This document shows positions 17,041-24,965 of a stretch of DNA of 64,000 bases, piece by piece. Within the stretch, counting starts at the first letter, position 1; every line of letters begins with the position of its first letter. The translations under genes and the position numbers were made by a program. Source of the DNA: Acidobacteriota bacterium (GTDB lineage Bacteria; Acidobacteriota; Terriglobia; Terriglobales; Acidobacteriaceae). Location: NCBI GenBank assembly GCA_021780315.1, contig JAJXYY010000042.1:434001-498000 (forward strand). The letters are read 5' to 3'. The notes beneath the pieces were generated by a model. That model worked only from the letters and a program-made list of their open reading frames with translations. It did not search any database and was not told the DNA's origin.

Positions 17041-18078
17041 TTATTGGGCGTCGGGTGGGAGCGGCTGGGGAAGCTGCTCGAGGGTTCCGCTGAAGTAACT
17101 TTCGCGGAAGTGGAGACGGGCGTCGGGGTAGTCGGGGATTTTGACGCGGAGGGCGTGGAGGCCGGAGGGTAGGGGTGCTCCGTCGGCGGAGTGGGGCTGG
17201 AAGCTGAGCAGATAGTAGTTGTGGAGGTGGTTGGAGAGGCGTCCGAGGCCCTGGTCGAAACCTTTCTGGGTGGTGAAGTTGATGTATTCGCCTCCGGAGA
17301 GGGAGGCGAGGGTTTTGGGGACGTTTCTGCGGAGGGCCTGCACGGCCATGATGAGGAGTCCGATGGGGCCGCTGCCACCGCCATAGTGCAGGTCGTTGAC
17401 GATCTCGGTTTTACCGGGGTTGAAGGAGACGGCATCGACGACGGTGTTGGTGCGGCCCAGTTCTGCGATGACCTGGGCGGGTTTGGCGTCGCTGCCGTGG
17501 TCGCGGGTTTCTCCGATGAGGAGGATGGCGTGGCGGTAGTGGTTGTTGCGGCCCTGGAGGAGGCGGGTGGCAAAGGCAACGGCGTCGAGGGTGGAGGCTT
17601 CGGGATCGTCGTCGCAGGGCTGGAGTTGGGAGAGGGCCTGCTGGATGGTGTCGGGGTCGGAGGAGAACTCGCTGAGGGTGACGGGGAGCCCGCCGTACTT
17701 GACGACAGCGACTTCGCGGGGAGCACCGCCGGCGAGGCCATCGATCATGGCGGGGAGGCCAGCGAATTTGGGGTACTCCATGAGCGCGGCGCGGCTGCAC
17801 TGGACGACGACGGCGAGCGAGAGACCGAGGGCATCGGTGTCTTCGTCGAGGCGGATGGTCTGGGGGATGCCGTTGTCTTCGACGACGAACTGGTTGGCCT
17901 TGAGACCGTAGATGACCTCGCCGTGTTTGGTTTGGACGGTGGTGGGGATGAGGACGACGTTGGATTCCGTGCGGAGCGTGTAGGGGGCTTGCGAAGCTTC
18001 GGCAGACGGCGGCGTGAGAGTGGTTTGCGCGGGGAGGGTGGTGGCAGCGAGGAAGAGGAGTGGGAGGATGGCCCGCAT
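17041..18078 (-). CDS. Secreted VWFA-related (Acidobacterial type) protein
   Basis: The 345 residues start with a signal peptide (MRAILPLLFLAATTLPAQ). The region ESNVVLIPTTVQTKHGEVIYGL then ANQFVVEDNGIPQTI is the hallmark of the VWFA-related Acidobacterial domain. A von Willebrand A-like fold follows (LGLSLAVVVQCSRAAL; HAILLIGETRDHGSD), although the usual DxSxS metal site is replaced by VVQCSRA. It ends with a Tyr-rich NHLHNYYLLSF segment. Role unknown; homologues are abundant in Acidobacteria and thought to be extracytoplasmic. A 7-bp tandem repeat array sits 25 bases upstream of the start. Confidence 0.85.
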   Translation of the reverse strand: MRAILPLLFLAATTLPAQTTLTPPSAEASQAPYTLRTESNVVLIPTTVQTKHGEVIYGLKANQFVVEDNGIPQTIRLDEDTDALGLSLAVVVQCSRAALMEYPKFAGLPAMIDGLAGGAPREVAVVKYGGLPVTLSEFSSDPDTIQQALSQLQPCDDDPEASTLDAVAFATRLLQGRNNHYRHAILLIGETRDHGSDAKPAQVIAELGRTNTVVDAVSFNPGKTEIVNDLHYGGGSGPIGLLIMAVQALRRNVPKTLASLSGGEYINFTTQKGFDQGLGRLSNHLHNYYLLSFQPHSADGAPLPSGLHALRVKIPDYPDARLHFRESYFSGTLEQLPQPLPPDAQ

Positions 18079-18102
18079 GGGATGAGTTTAGCGGAGAAGG
18101 CA

Positions 18103-18172
18103 GGGGGTAGGGGGTAGGGAGTAGGGAGTAGGGAGTAGGGAGTAGGGAGTAGGGAGTAGGGAGTAGGGAGTA
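18103..18172 (+). repeat. 7-bp tandem repeat array (10 units)
   Basis: Two GGGGGTA units followed by eight perfect GGGAGTA units, 70 bp in total. It lies 25-95 bases upstream of the VWFA gene start, on the promoter side. Perfect short units of this kind change copy number by slippage. Confidence 0.95.
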
Positions 18173-18175
18173 GAA

Positions 18176-18330
<155 letters not shown>

Positions 18331-18555
18331 AGTGATGGGAGTTTGTCCGTTATACGGAGGGGGACAACTCGAGGCATGCGGTAGCGGGGTGTGGGAGTTG
18401 TTTGGGTTGGTCTTGCTGGTGGGTGTTGACTCGTTGTTTGGGTTTGGTGCGAATGTTGAATCCGATTTGTGCTTTGGTGCGTCAGATAGAAGTGGCCGAA
18501 AGGTTGCCTGACTGGAGCAGATCGTTTGCCGAAGGACAGGGGAGTGGAGTTTGTG

Positions 18556-18717
18556 ATGAAGAGACTGAGTGTTTTGACCGCATTACTGTTGACGATGACA
18601 CCTGTGCTGGCGTTTGCCACGCCGCGGACGTCGGGAGCGCATATGCGTCCTCAGTTGTTCCACGACCGTACTCCGAAGGCCCATGTACACCAGGTAAAGC
18701 CACATCACGCGGCGTAA
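18556..18717 (+). CDS. Small secreted His-rich peptide, hypothetical
   Basis: A 53-residue frame begins MKRLSVLTALLLTMTPVLAF, a clear signal peptide with cleavage near residue 21. The mature part of about 30 residues contains six histidines (HMRPQLFHDRTPKAHVHQV, then KPHHAA). GGGGAGTGGAG lies 9-19 bases upstream of the ATG and supports translation. No cysteines. No family recognised; metal binding by the histidines is only a thought. Confidence 0.55.
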   Translation: MKRLSVLTALLLTMTPVLAFATPRTSGAHMRPQLFHDRTPKAHVHQVKPHHAA

Positions 18718-18764
18718 GTTCTGGTGTGTGGGGAAGGCCTGATTCGGCAGAGCAACGTTGGCGT

Positions 18765-19433
18765 TCAGGATGCCTGCGATTGACGGGCAATCGTAATAAA
18801 TTCAGCTAATTTGATGGGGTCTTTGGTGCCGGGGTGTGCCTCGACTCCGCTGGCGACGTCGACTCCCCAGGGGTTGAGTTCGCGGATGGCGGTGGCAAGG
18901 TTTTGTGGCTTAAGGCCGCCGGCGAGGATGAGCGGCTTGGGGGCTAGGGTGGCGAGGACCTGACGGGCGGCGTGCCAGTCGAAGGGAGTGCCGGTGCCTC
19001 CGCTGGCGGATGGGGTGCGCGAGTCGACGAGGACGCTGGCGATGTGGGGGGAGTGTTGGAATGACTGGATGGTGGCGGCGAAGTCGGCGGTGGTCTGGGT
19101 GCCGACGTTCCAGTGAGCGGTCTGGATGAGGCGGAGGCGACCAGCGAAGTGGTGGGTGAGCGCGGCGATGAGTTGGGGGGAGTAGCTGCTGTGGAGTTGG
19201 ACGCCGGTGAGGCCGGCGGTGTGGACGGCTGCGGTGATCTCGGTGATGTCCTGGGTGCTGAAGACGCCGATCTTTTCTATGTTGTGGGGGAGATGCGGCG
19301 TGATCTCTGCGACCTGCCAGGGGGTGATCTGGCGGGGGCTGGGCGCGAAGACGAAGCCGAGGGCGTCGGCACCGAGCGTAGCGGCGAGTTGGGCGTCGTG
19401 GAGGTTGGTGTTGGCGCAGATTTTAATCCACAT
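18765..19433 (-). CDS. trpF: Phosphoribosylanthranilate isomerase
   Basis: Third step of tryptophan synthesis from anthranilate (PRA to CdRP). The 222 residues start MWIKICANTNLHDA with the catalytic Cys in the KICA motif. ADALGFVFAPSPRQ and GLTGVQLH follow. LVDSRTPSASGGTG carries the catalytic Asp and phosphate loop, then LILAGGLKPQNL and GVDVASGVEAHPGTKD. A complete TIM barrel. It follows trpC by 80 bases on the same strand; trpA, trpB, trpD and trpE are not in the window. Confidence 0.96.
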   Translation of the reverse strand: MWIKICANTNLHDAQLAATLGADALGFVFAPSPRQITPWQVAEITPHLPHNIEKIGVFSTQDITEITAAVHTAGLTGVQLHSSYSPQLIAALTHHFAGRLRLIQTAHWNVGTQTTADFAATIQSFQHSPHIASVLVDSRTPSASGGTGTPFDWHAARQVLATLAPKPLILAGGLKPQNLATAIRELNPWGVDVASGVEAHPGTKDPIKLAEFITIARQSQAS

Positions 19434-19513
19434 GGGAGTGGCCTTTGGTGTGTATGTAACTGGATGAGTTACATGTAGTGATTTGGCTGCGGCTGCCGCG
19501 ATGGATCTGGTTT

Positions 19514-20317
19514 CTAGAGGTCGAGGGAGTAGTCACGGTCGAGCAGGAGGGCGAGTGCGGCGCCGGGGTCGGGTTGACGCATGAGAGCTTCGCCGACGAG
19601 GAAGGCGCTGTAGCCGGCGGCGCGGAGGCGAGCGATGTCGGCGGCGTTGCGGATGCCGCTTTCGGCGACGTGAAGGGCGGTGGGGGGCAGGAACTCCGCC
19701 AGTTCGACGAGGGATTCTGTACGGACGTTGAAGGTGCGGAGGTCGCGGCTGTTGACGCCGATGAGGTCGAAACCAAGGTCAGTGGCGCGGAGGATCTCAT
19801 CGCGGTCGTGGGCCTCGCAGAGGACGTCGAGGCCGAGGGAGACGGCTTCGGCGTGGAGGTCGTGAAGGGCATCGTCAGTGTGGGCTGCGACGATGAGGAG
19901 GATGGCGTCGGCACCGGCGGCGCGGGCTTCGAGGACCTGAAAGGGATCGAGGATAAAGTCCTTGCGGATGCAGGGGATGGTGACGGCGGCGGAGGCGGAG
20001 GCGAGGTCTTCGAGCGAGCCGAGGAAGAACTCCTCGTCGGTGAGGATGGAGAGCGCGGCGGCACCAGCGTCCTGAAAGGCGCGGGCAAGTTTGGCGGGGT
20101 GGAAGTCGCTGCGAATGAGTCCTTTGGATGGGGAGGCTTTTTTGATTTCGGCGATGATGGCGGGGCCGGTGAGGGCGGTATTGCGGAGGTTGGCAGCGAA
20201 ACCACGGGGGGTGTGGGCGGCGGCCATGCGTTCGAGGAGGCCGTAGTCGGCGACGGACTTGCGTTTGGTGACTTCGAGGAGGGTGTGCGCGAGGATCTGG
20301 TCGAGCTGAGTCGGCAT
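19514..20317 (-). CDS. trpC: Indole-3-glycerol phosphate synthase
   Basis: Converts CdRP to indole-3-glycerol phosphate, the step after TrpF. The 267 residues show AIIAEIKKASPSKGLI (catalytic Lys), AAALSILTDEEFF, IPCIRKDFILDPFQV, LCEAHDRDEILRA, IGVNSRDLRTF, and HVAESGIRNAADI. Length and order are normal for a stand-alone enzyme. It is upstream of trpF on the minus strand, so trpC-trpF are probably one transcript. No leader peptide or T-box was seen in the region before its start. Confidence 0.96.
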   Translation of the reverse strand: MPTQLDQILAHTLLEVTKRKSVADYGLLERMAAAHTPRGFAANLRNTALTGPAIIAEIKKASPSKGLIRSDFHPAKLARAFQDAGAAALSILTDEEFFLGSLEDLASASAAVTIPCIRKDFILDPFQVLEARAAGADAILLIVAAHTDDALHDLHAEAVSLGLDVLCEAHDRDEILRATDLGFDLIGVNSRDLRTFNVRTESLVELAEFLPPTALHVAESGIRNAADIARLRAAGYSAFLVGEALMRQPDPGAALALLLDRDYSLDL

Positions 20318-20838
20318 GATGTCTCATCTTATCGCGGAGTATTGCGGGAGCACAGGTGGGGATAGGCGGAGTGGGGAGCGAGGTGTGGGGGAAAGATGCT
20401 TGACGAGGGAAGGGGTGTGCGCCTATATTTCGCGCTGCGTGAGTATTTCGTGCGAAATGACACGTTTTCACTGTGTAGAACACTATTTACTTTGTAAGAC
20501 AGGTTGACTGGCTGGGGCGGAACGCATGCGCCAGAGTCACGACGTTGCGGGGACCTTGCCGATGGCCTGGTCGTCGCGGACGCTGATGAATGAGCCAACC
20601 GATGAATGCTGCCCGACGAGTTTTGGTATTCGGGCTGATTTGGCGTTCTGATTTTTCTGCCGATGGTTCAGGCCGAGTCTCTCCAAGATCGCATTACGGG
20701 CTACGAATGACAGGTAGTTATGTCTGACCCATGGGGTCAATTCCGGGAGTCAATTCCGGGAGTCAGCGGTGTTGTCGCCGCGAGACGCCGGCGACTTCCA
20801 TGTCGAGATGCATTGCATAACTAAAAAGGAGAACTGCG
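20318..20838. other. Intergenic region with a 13-bp direct repeat
   Basis: About 520 bases between the divergent trpC and 20839 genes, without a credible coding frame. A perfect tandem repeat GTCAATTCCGGGA occupies 20736-20748 and 20749-20761, about 80 bases before the downstream start codon. It could be a regulator site. AAAAGGAGAAC at 20823-20833 is the ribosome site of the next gene. Confidence 0.5.
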
Positions 20839-22053
20839 ATGGCTACAGCAACCGAACCCAAGGTAGGCGGAGTGTCCGCCGCGCCAGCAAAGACAGGAAC
20901 AGGACATCCGGTAAGCAAATCCGGACGGAAGATAGGGGGCGTGTCGAAGAAGGCCGCCCATGAGCTGGCAGCGAAGCCAGCGGGAGGACCTGCACCGGCA
21001 GCCCCGGCGCATGCGGACTTTGTATGGAACGGTGGACCCGTGATTACGTGTCCGATGATCTATACGACGTTCTGGGGTGCAAGTTGGACGACGACTCCGT
21101 CTGGATTGAGTGAGGCAGGACGGTTGTCGCAGTTTTGCCAGGACCTGGTGGCCAGCCAGTTTATGAATGTGCTGAGCCAGTATGGTTCGAGCAATGGAGC
21201 GGGCGGCGGTTTGTTTATGCAGGCGTCGTTTGTGAACAGCGTGCCTGCATCGATCAGCGATACGGACATTCACAACATTCTGCAGACGGCGATCAACTCT
21301 GGTGCGATACCGGAGCCGCCGGCGAACAATACGACGCATGTGATTATCATCTACCTGGACTCTGGCGTAGCGGTGAAGGATGCTGGGCTGGGGATTGCGA
21401 TGTGCGAACCCTCGGGCGACAACGCGTTTGGGTATCACTACTTCTTCAAGACGGCGGCGGGAAACCCCTGCTATTACGCGGTGATTCCATCACTGGATGA
21501 TACGTGCCTGAAGAATACGGGTTGTGGCGGGGGCGGCTGCTCGCTGAACCTGGGACAGACGCAGGAGCAACGACGGACGCAGGTGACGAGCCATGAGTTC
21601 GCAGAGATGGTGACGGATCCGGCGTTTCCGACGGGGTGGTTTGGGCCGAGCAGCGATGAGAACGGCGACATCTGCAATGGTGAAACCGCGTTTATCACTG
21701 TGGGAGCGAATACGTGGGACGTGCAGCCGACGTACAGCAAGACGGACGATATTGCGACCAATGGCGCGTCGTACTGCCGGGCGACGGCGCCGGCACCGAT
21801 ACCGAAGCTGAGTCCGGGACCGGCGAGCATAACAGCAGCGATGGCTTCGGCCCAGCACATGGCGAACTATCGGCCGTTTTTACCTTTGCCGACGGTGTTC
21901 CACGATGCGAATACGAAGCAGACGACGTGGGACCACAACGAGGTGCAACGGTATATGCATCGGTTCTTCTATCCGCTGCAGAAAGACCAGGTGATGGGGA
22001 ACTTTACCGCGACACTGCGGCAGTTTGCCGACATTCTGGACAAGAAGAAGTAG
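20839..22053 (+). CDS. Putative HExxE-type metalloprotein, function unknown
   Basis: The 404 residues have a low-complexity Ala/Lys/Pro N-terminus (1-60) and no standard signal peptide. A domain from about 60 (FVWNGGPVITCPMIYTTFWG) to 325 follows. The segment TSHEFAEMVTDPAFPTGWFG then NGDICNG around H252 resembles the SHE(L/F)AE-x-TDP...GDIC block of plant EXORDIUM/phi-1-like and related secreted bacterial proteins. His252, Glu253 and Glu256 would form a metal site. Several cysteines (CGGGGCSL) suggest disulfides. The C-terminal 80 residues carry an HRFFYPLQKDQVMGNF helix. A strong AAGGAG precedes the ATG. Enzymatic activity is unproven. Confidence 0.65.
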   Translation: MATATEPKVGGVSAAPAKTGTGHPVSKSGRKIGGVSKKAAHELAAKPAGGPAPAAPAHADFVWNGGPVITCPMIYTTFWGASWTTTPSGLSEAGRLSQFCQDLVASQFMNVLSQYGSSNGAGGGLFMQASFVNSVPASISDTDIHNILQTAINSGAIPEPPANNTTHVIIIYLDSGVAVKDAGLGIAMCEPSGDNAFGYHYFFKTAAGNPCYYAVIPSLDDTCLKNTGCGGGGCSLNLGQTQEQRRTQVTSHEFAEMVTDPAFPTGWFGPSSDENGDICNGETAFITVGANTWDVQPTYSKTDDIATNGASYCRATAPAPIPKLSPGPASITAAMASAQHMANYRPFLPLPTVFHDANTKQTTWDHNEVQRYMHRFFYPLQKDQVMGNFTATLRQFADILDKKK

Positions 22054-22575
22054 GTTTGGCGGACAGGTGGTTCTGAGAGGAGCCACCTGACTTGCCTGCT
22101 GTACTTCCCTGCTGCGGTAACGATGGTTGGATGGGGGGTACGGAGGTGGTGCAGAGGGTTGGTGGTGAGGCTTTGAAGATGGATTGCGGTGATTGCTTGA
22201 AGCGATCTGTTTGGATATCGACTTCTTAGGTATCGATATTAATCTGGTGCCGAAGGGGGGACTCGAACCCCCACACCCTTGCGAGTACATGGACCTGAAC
22301 CATGCGCGTCTGCCAATTCCGCCACTACGGCACGATCTTCAAGGGGTCCAGCAAAGATGCTGGAACACTCCAACCGCGAGACACTAGTTTTACAAACACT
22401 GGGGTGTATGTCAATTCCTGCTGGAGCCGTGGGCGCGGTTGCGGAGCCAAGTTTGGGATTGCGTGGTACGTTTGGAAGGTTGGGAGCGTCCATGGAGAGT
22501 GTGTTGTCTGCGTGAACGCAGCGTGGATACAGGCGCTTGCGACGTGTACCGCTCCAGTAGAGGAAATCCGAACCC
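22054..22575. other. Intergenic region around tRNA-Leu
   Basis: Apart from the tRNA-Leu gene on the minus strand (22245-22331) I see no gene here. The part right of it (22332-22575) should hold the tRNA promoter on the minus strand and the promoter of the small + gene at 22576. Confidence 0.4.
22245..22331 (-). tRNA. tRNA-Leu (anticodon CAG)
   Basis: On the minus strand: acceptor GCCGTAG with CTTCGGC (one T-T mismatch at the fifth pair), A73 and encoded CCA, D arm GGCGGAATTGGCAGACGC, anticodon stem CATGG/CCATG around TTCAGGT, a long variable arm, and T arm GGTTCGAGTCC. 87 bases including CCA. The acceptor mismatch is slightly unusual. Confidence 0.95.
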
Positions 22576-22836
22576 ATGAATAAAGTAGCCGATGGTAGTG
22601 CAACCGATATGGATAACGGGAAGATTCCCGAAGAGCATGCGGTTGAGATACGAAAGCTGGCGCATGATCTGAGCAATGCGCTGGAGATTATTGTGCAGAC
22701 GAGTTTTTTGCTGGGGACGACGGAGATGAAGGAACCAGGAGCGGAGTGGTTGCGGCTGCTGGATGGGGGCGTGCAGAAGGCGCTGGACATCAACGTGACG
22801 CTGCGAGAGTACATCAAGCGCAATACTCCGCGGTAG
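22576..22836 (+). CDS. Small protein resembling an isolated histidine-kinase dimerisation helix
   Basis: The 86 residues are mostly alpha-helical. Residues 24-45 (EIRKLAHDLSNALEIIVQ, then TSFLL) match the H-box of kinases with an H-D-x-x-N pattern: H30, D31 and N34. A second helix follows (WLRLLDGGVQKALDINV). There is no ATPase domain, so it cannot phosphorylate itself. It could be a phosphotransfer or kinase-binding protein. It converges with a response regulator gene whose stop is 24 bases away on the other strand. No named family. Confidence 0.6.
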   Translation: MNKVADGSATDMDNGKIPEEHAVEIRKLAHDLSNALEIIVQTSFLLGTTEMKEPGAEWLRLLDGGVQKALDINVTLREYIKRNTPR

Positions 22837-22859
22837 GGCTGCGGTGAGTCCAGCGCGGG

Positions 22860-23372
22860 CTAGGTCTTTGCGGCGCGTGGGCTGGAGAGCTTTTTAGCCG
22901 GGGCAGGTGGCTTGCGAGTGGCGGGTTTGCCGGGCTTGGCTTTCGCGGGCTTGGCTTTCGCGGGTTTGGCTGGGGGGGATGGAGTTGGGAGCCTGGATTG
23001 CAGTTTGCGCTGGTGGGACTCAAAGAGCGCGTCGATCTGATCTAGGAGCAGGCGGGTGTGTACGGGCTTGAGGAGGAGTTTGTCGGCGTGGAGGTCTTGC
23101 CAGTCGGCCTCGTCGACGGGGAAAGCGGTGAGGAGTGCGATGGCGGGGGGGTGGGGGGCGTTGCGGGCAGCGGAGATGACCTCGCGGCCTGCCTGCTCGC
23201 TTTCCATGCGCATGTCGGTAATGACCATGTCGTAGTCGCGGGCGCGGAGCTGGTGGAGGGCCTCGCGTGCTGAGGCGGCGGTGTGGACTTCGAAGCCGCC
23301 GATCTCGAGGATGGCTTTCATGGTGAGAAGGACCGCGACTTCGTCATCGACGATGAGGATACGACGTTTCAT
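22860..23372 (-). CDS. Response regulator receiver protein with a Lys/Pro/Ala-rich H1-like tail
   Basis: The 170 residues begin with a receiver domain (1-115). RRILIVDDE gives the acidic pocket at D9/D10, VITDMRM gives the phosphoacceptor D53, T82 lies in LLTAFP, and K102 in LLLKPV. Instead of an output domain, residues 125-170 form a disordered basic tail with repeated PAKAK motifs ending KKLSSPRAAKT, like histone H1. The start at 23372 is the canonical MKRRILIVDD; the frame stays open to 23525 without similarity. The convergent neighbour carries a histidine-kinase-like H-box. The tail may bind DNA or the nucleoid; that is inference. Confidence 0.85.
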   Translation of the reverse strand: MKRRILIVDDEVAVLLTMKAILEIGGFEVHTAASAREALHQLRARDYDMVITDMRMESEQAGREVISAARNAPHPPAIALLTAFPVDEADWQDLHADKLLLKPVHTRLLLDQIDALFESHQRKLQSRLPTPSPPAKPAKAKPAKAKPGKPATRKPPAPAKKLSSPRAAKT

Positions 23373-23640
23373 TCGGCTGCCTCGCTTGCGGGTGCGCAGC
23401 AGGCCTAAGCCTTGCTGCTGGTTGGTGGAAGCTGACGTTGTCAAGATACACCGTTGGCGGTGGTAGGTGCATCCGGGTGGTTTGGCGGCGGAGACGAACT
23501 GCGGTGTAAGGCTTGGAAACTCCACTGGATGCTATACTTGACGATGCAGCGCAAGCTTATCTTGAGCCGGAGTGTTTTGCCGGTGCGCACCAATCAAACT
23601 ACATGCATAGCGAGCTCGACGCTCGCTGTGGAGGCGACCT
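23373..23640. other. Promoter/leader region between the response regulator and infC
   Basis: Divergent region of about 270 bases. Its right end holds GGAGG at 23630-23634, six bases before the ATT proposed as infC start. Earlier in-frame stop TAG at 23608-23610 limits the upstream extension of infC. No other gene seen. Confidence 0.5.
23630..23634 (+). promoter_or_regulatory. Ribosome binding site that decides the infC start
   Basis: GGAGG with six bases to the ATT at 23641. A second in-frame ATT at 23650 is 15 bases away and therefore less likely. CTG at 23626 overlaps the site and cannot use it. Confidence 0.7.
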
Positions 23641-24267
23641 ATTCCACCGATTGATAAACGCTCCGCCAAATCCTTTATCCGCACCAACGAACGTATACGC
23701 GCCCGCGAGATTCGGGTAATTGACGAGAATGGTGAGCAACTTGGCGTTATGGCTCCGTTCGATGCCTTGAAGATGGCGCGAGAGCGTGCACTGGACCTGG
23801 TGGAGATTTCTCCGAACGCCGTTCCGCCGGTGTGCAAGATTCAGGACTACGGGAAGTTTTTGTACGAGAAGGACAAGAGCGACCGGGCTGCACGCAAGAA
23901 GCAGAAGGTCATCGTCATCAAGGAAGTGAAGTTTTCGGTGACGGTGGATGAGCATGACTACCAGACCAAGAAGAATCAGGCAGTGCGTTTTCTGGGTGAA
24001 GGCGACAAGGTGAAGGCTTCGCTGCGCTTCAAGGGCCGCCAGATGGCTCACCGCGATCTAGGCTACAAGATCATCAATCGTCTGATTCTGGATATTGGCG
24101 ATGCGGGACTGGTGGAGTTCATGCCGCGCATGGAAGGTACAACGCTGCACGCGATTCTGGCTCCTTCGAAGAAGGCTGAGGCGGCGCCGAAGAAGGTCTC
24201 GCCAACCGCGACCACGAAGCCCGTGGATGCGACCGGGACTACAGCCAGCGATGCGGTACAGGCTTAG
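23641..24267 (+). CDS. infC: Translation initiation factor IF-3, probable ATT start codon
   Basis: IF-3 binds the 30S subunit and checks the start codon. The conserved N-terminus is upstream of the first ATG (23749): frame reading gives IDKRSAKSFIRTNERIRARE, then IRVIDENGEQLGVM. The nearest in-frame stop is 23608-23610 and no ATG, GTG or TTG lies between. ATT at 23641 is six bases after GGAGG and would give a protein beginning MPPIDKRSAKS. IF-3 of E. coli likewise starts at AUU and is autoregulated through it. The rest (PFDALKMARERALDLVEISP; VKFSVTVDEHDYQTK) and a short Ala/Lys/Thr tail are normal, about 208 residues. rpmI and rplT do not follow; a terminator does. Confidence 0.9.
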   Translation: MPPIDKRSAKSFIRTNERIRAREIRVIDENGEQLGVMAPFDALKMARERALDLVEISPNAVPPVCKIQDYGKFLYEKDKSDRAARKKQKVIVIKEVKFSVTVDEHDYQTKKNQAVRFLGEGDKVKASLRFKGRQMAHRDLGYKIINRLILDIGDAGLVEFMPRMEGTTLHAILAPSKKAEAAPKKVSPTATTKPVDATGTTASDAVQA

Positions 24268-24300
24268 CGCAGGACGCAACACTCCATTACACAGGATGAA

Positions 24301-24328
24301 CGGCCTCAGGGAAACCTGAGGCCGTTTT
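24301..24328 (+). terminator. Terminator after infC
   Basis: CGGCCTCAGG-GAAA-CCTGAGGCCG followed by TTTT. A perfect 10-bp stem with a GNRA loop, 33 bases after the stop. Confidence 0.95.
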
Positions 24329-24682
24329 GCTTTGTGGCGCGTTATAGCAAGGTCTGAGGGTGTGCAGGGCTAAGAGTTGCGGGTATGGGGGCAGGTTCGC
24401 GGGGAGGCTGCAAACGCGCTGCCGGGGTGGCATCGCATGTTGCGGAAGCGGTGGAGCAGAATCGGGATAACTTCCTATTGGTAACCGCATAAACTGCTCG
24501 TCTGGAGCAGACGGAGCAAGTAATTAGCGTCAAATAGGGTACTTTGGTAATCTTATGCGTTAAATATTGGATTATGTAATTGAATCTATTGGACTTACTC
24601 CATTACATATCTTATGTTCTTTACATCTGGTGTGTCCAGAGAAATCTCAGGCAGAGAATACAACTTTAGGAGAATTAACCAA
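24329..24682. other. AT-richer intergenic region before the small secreted peptide gene
   Basis: About 350 bases, with no gene seen. The part from 24490 to 24660 is markedly AT-rich for this window and probably holds the promoter of the gene at 24683, but no box is clear enough to name. Confidence 0.35.
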
Positions 24683-24862
24683 ATGAAAAACATCATCCGC
24701 GCTTTCGTCGTCGTCCTGGCCCTCACCGGTGCTGTTGCCTCCACGCAGCTCAGCTCTGCCTCCACCCGCAACACGACGGTAGTGGCTGCGAAGGCCAGCG
24801 CGATGCCGATGCCTACCTGCCCCCCGGACGATCCGAATGCCTGTGGAATGTACAGCAAGTAA
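24683..24862 (+). CDS. Small secreted peptide with a conserved-looking Cys-containing tail
   Basis: A 59-residue frame with AGGAG 11-15 bases before the ATG. Residues 1-20 (MKNIIRAFVVVLALTGAVAS) form a signal peptide. The mature part is Ser/Thr/Ala-rich and ends PMPTCPPDDPNACGMYSK, with two cysteines able to form a disulfide. No neighbouring protease or exporter is evident. The next gene encodes a membrane protein 103 bases downstream on the same strand. The function is unknown; the C-terminal Pro/Asp/Cys block would be worth comparing with other small acidobacterial exported peptides. Confidence 0.6.
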   Translation: MKNIIRAFVVVLALTGAVASTQLSSASTRNTTVVAAKASAMPMPTCPPDDPNACGMYSK

Positions 24863-24965
24863 CCTGGCAAGACGCAGCCAAATATCTAACTTCAGTAACT
24901 TATCTCTTGTCTCTCCCTGTGTCGTGCGCTAGGCTGGTAGTGCTATACGACACAGGGAGGGCTGC

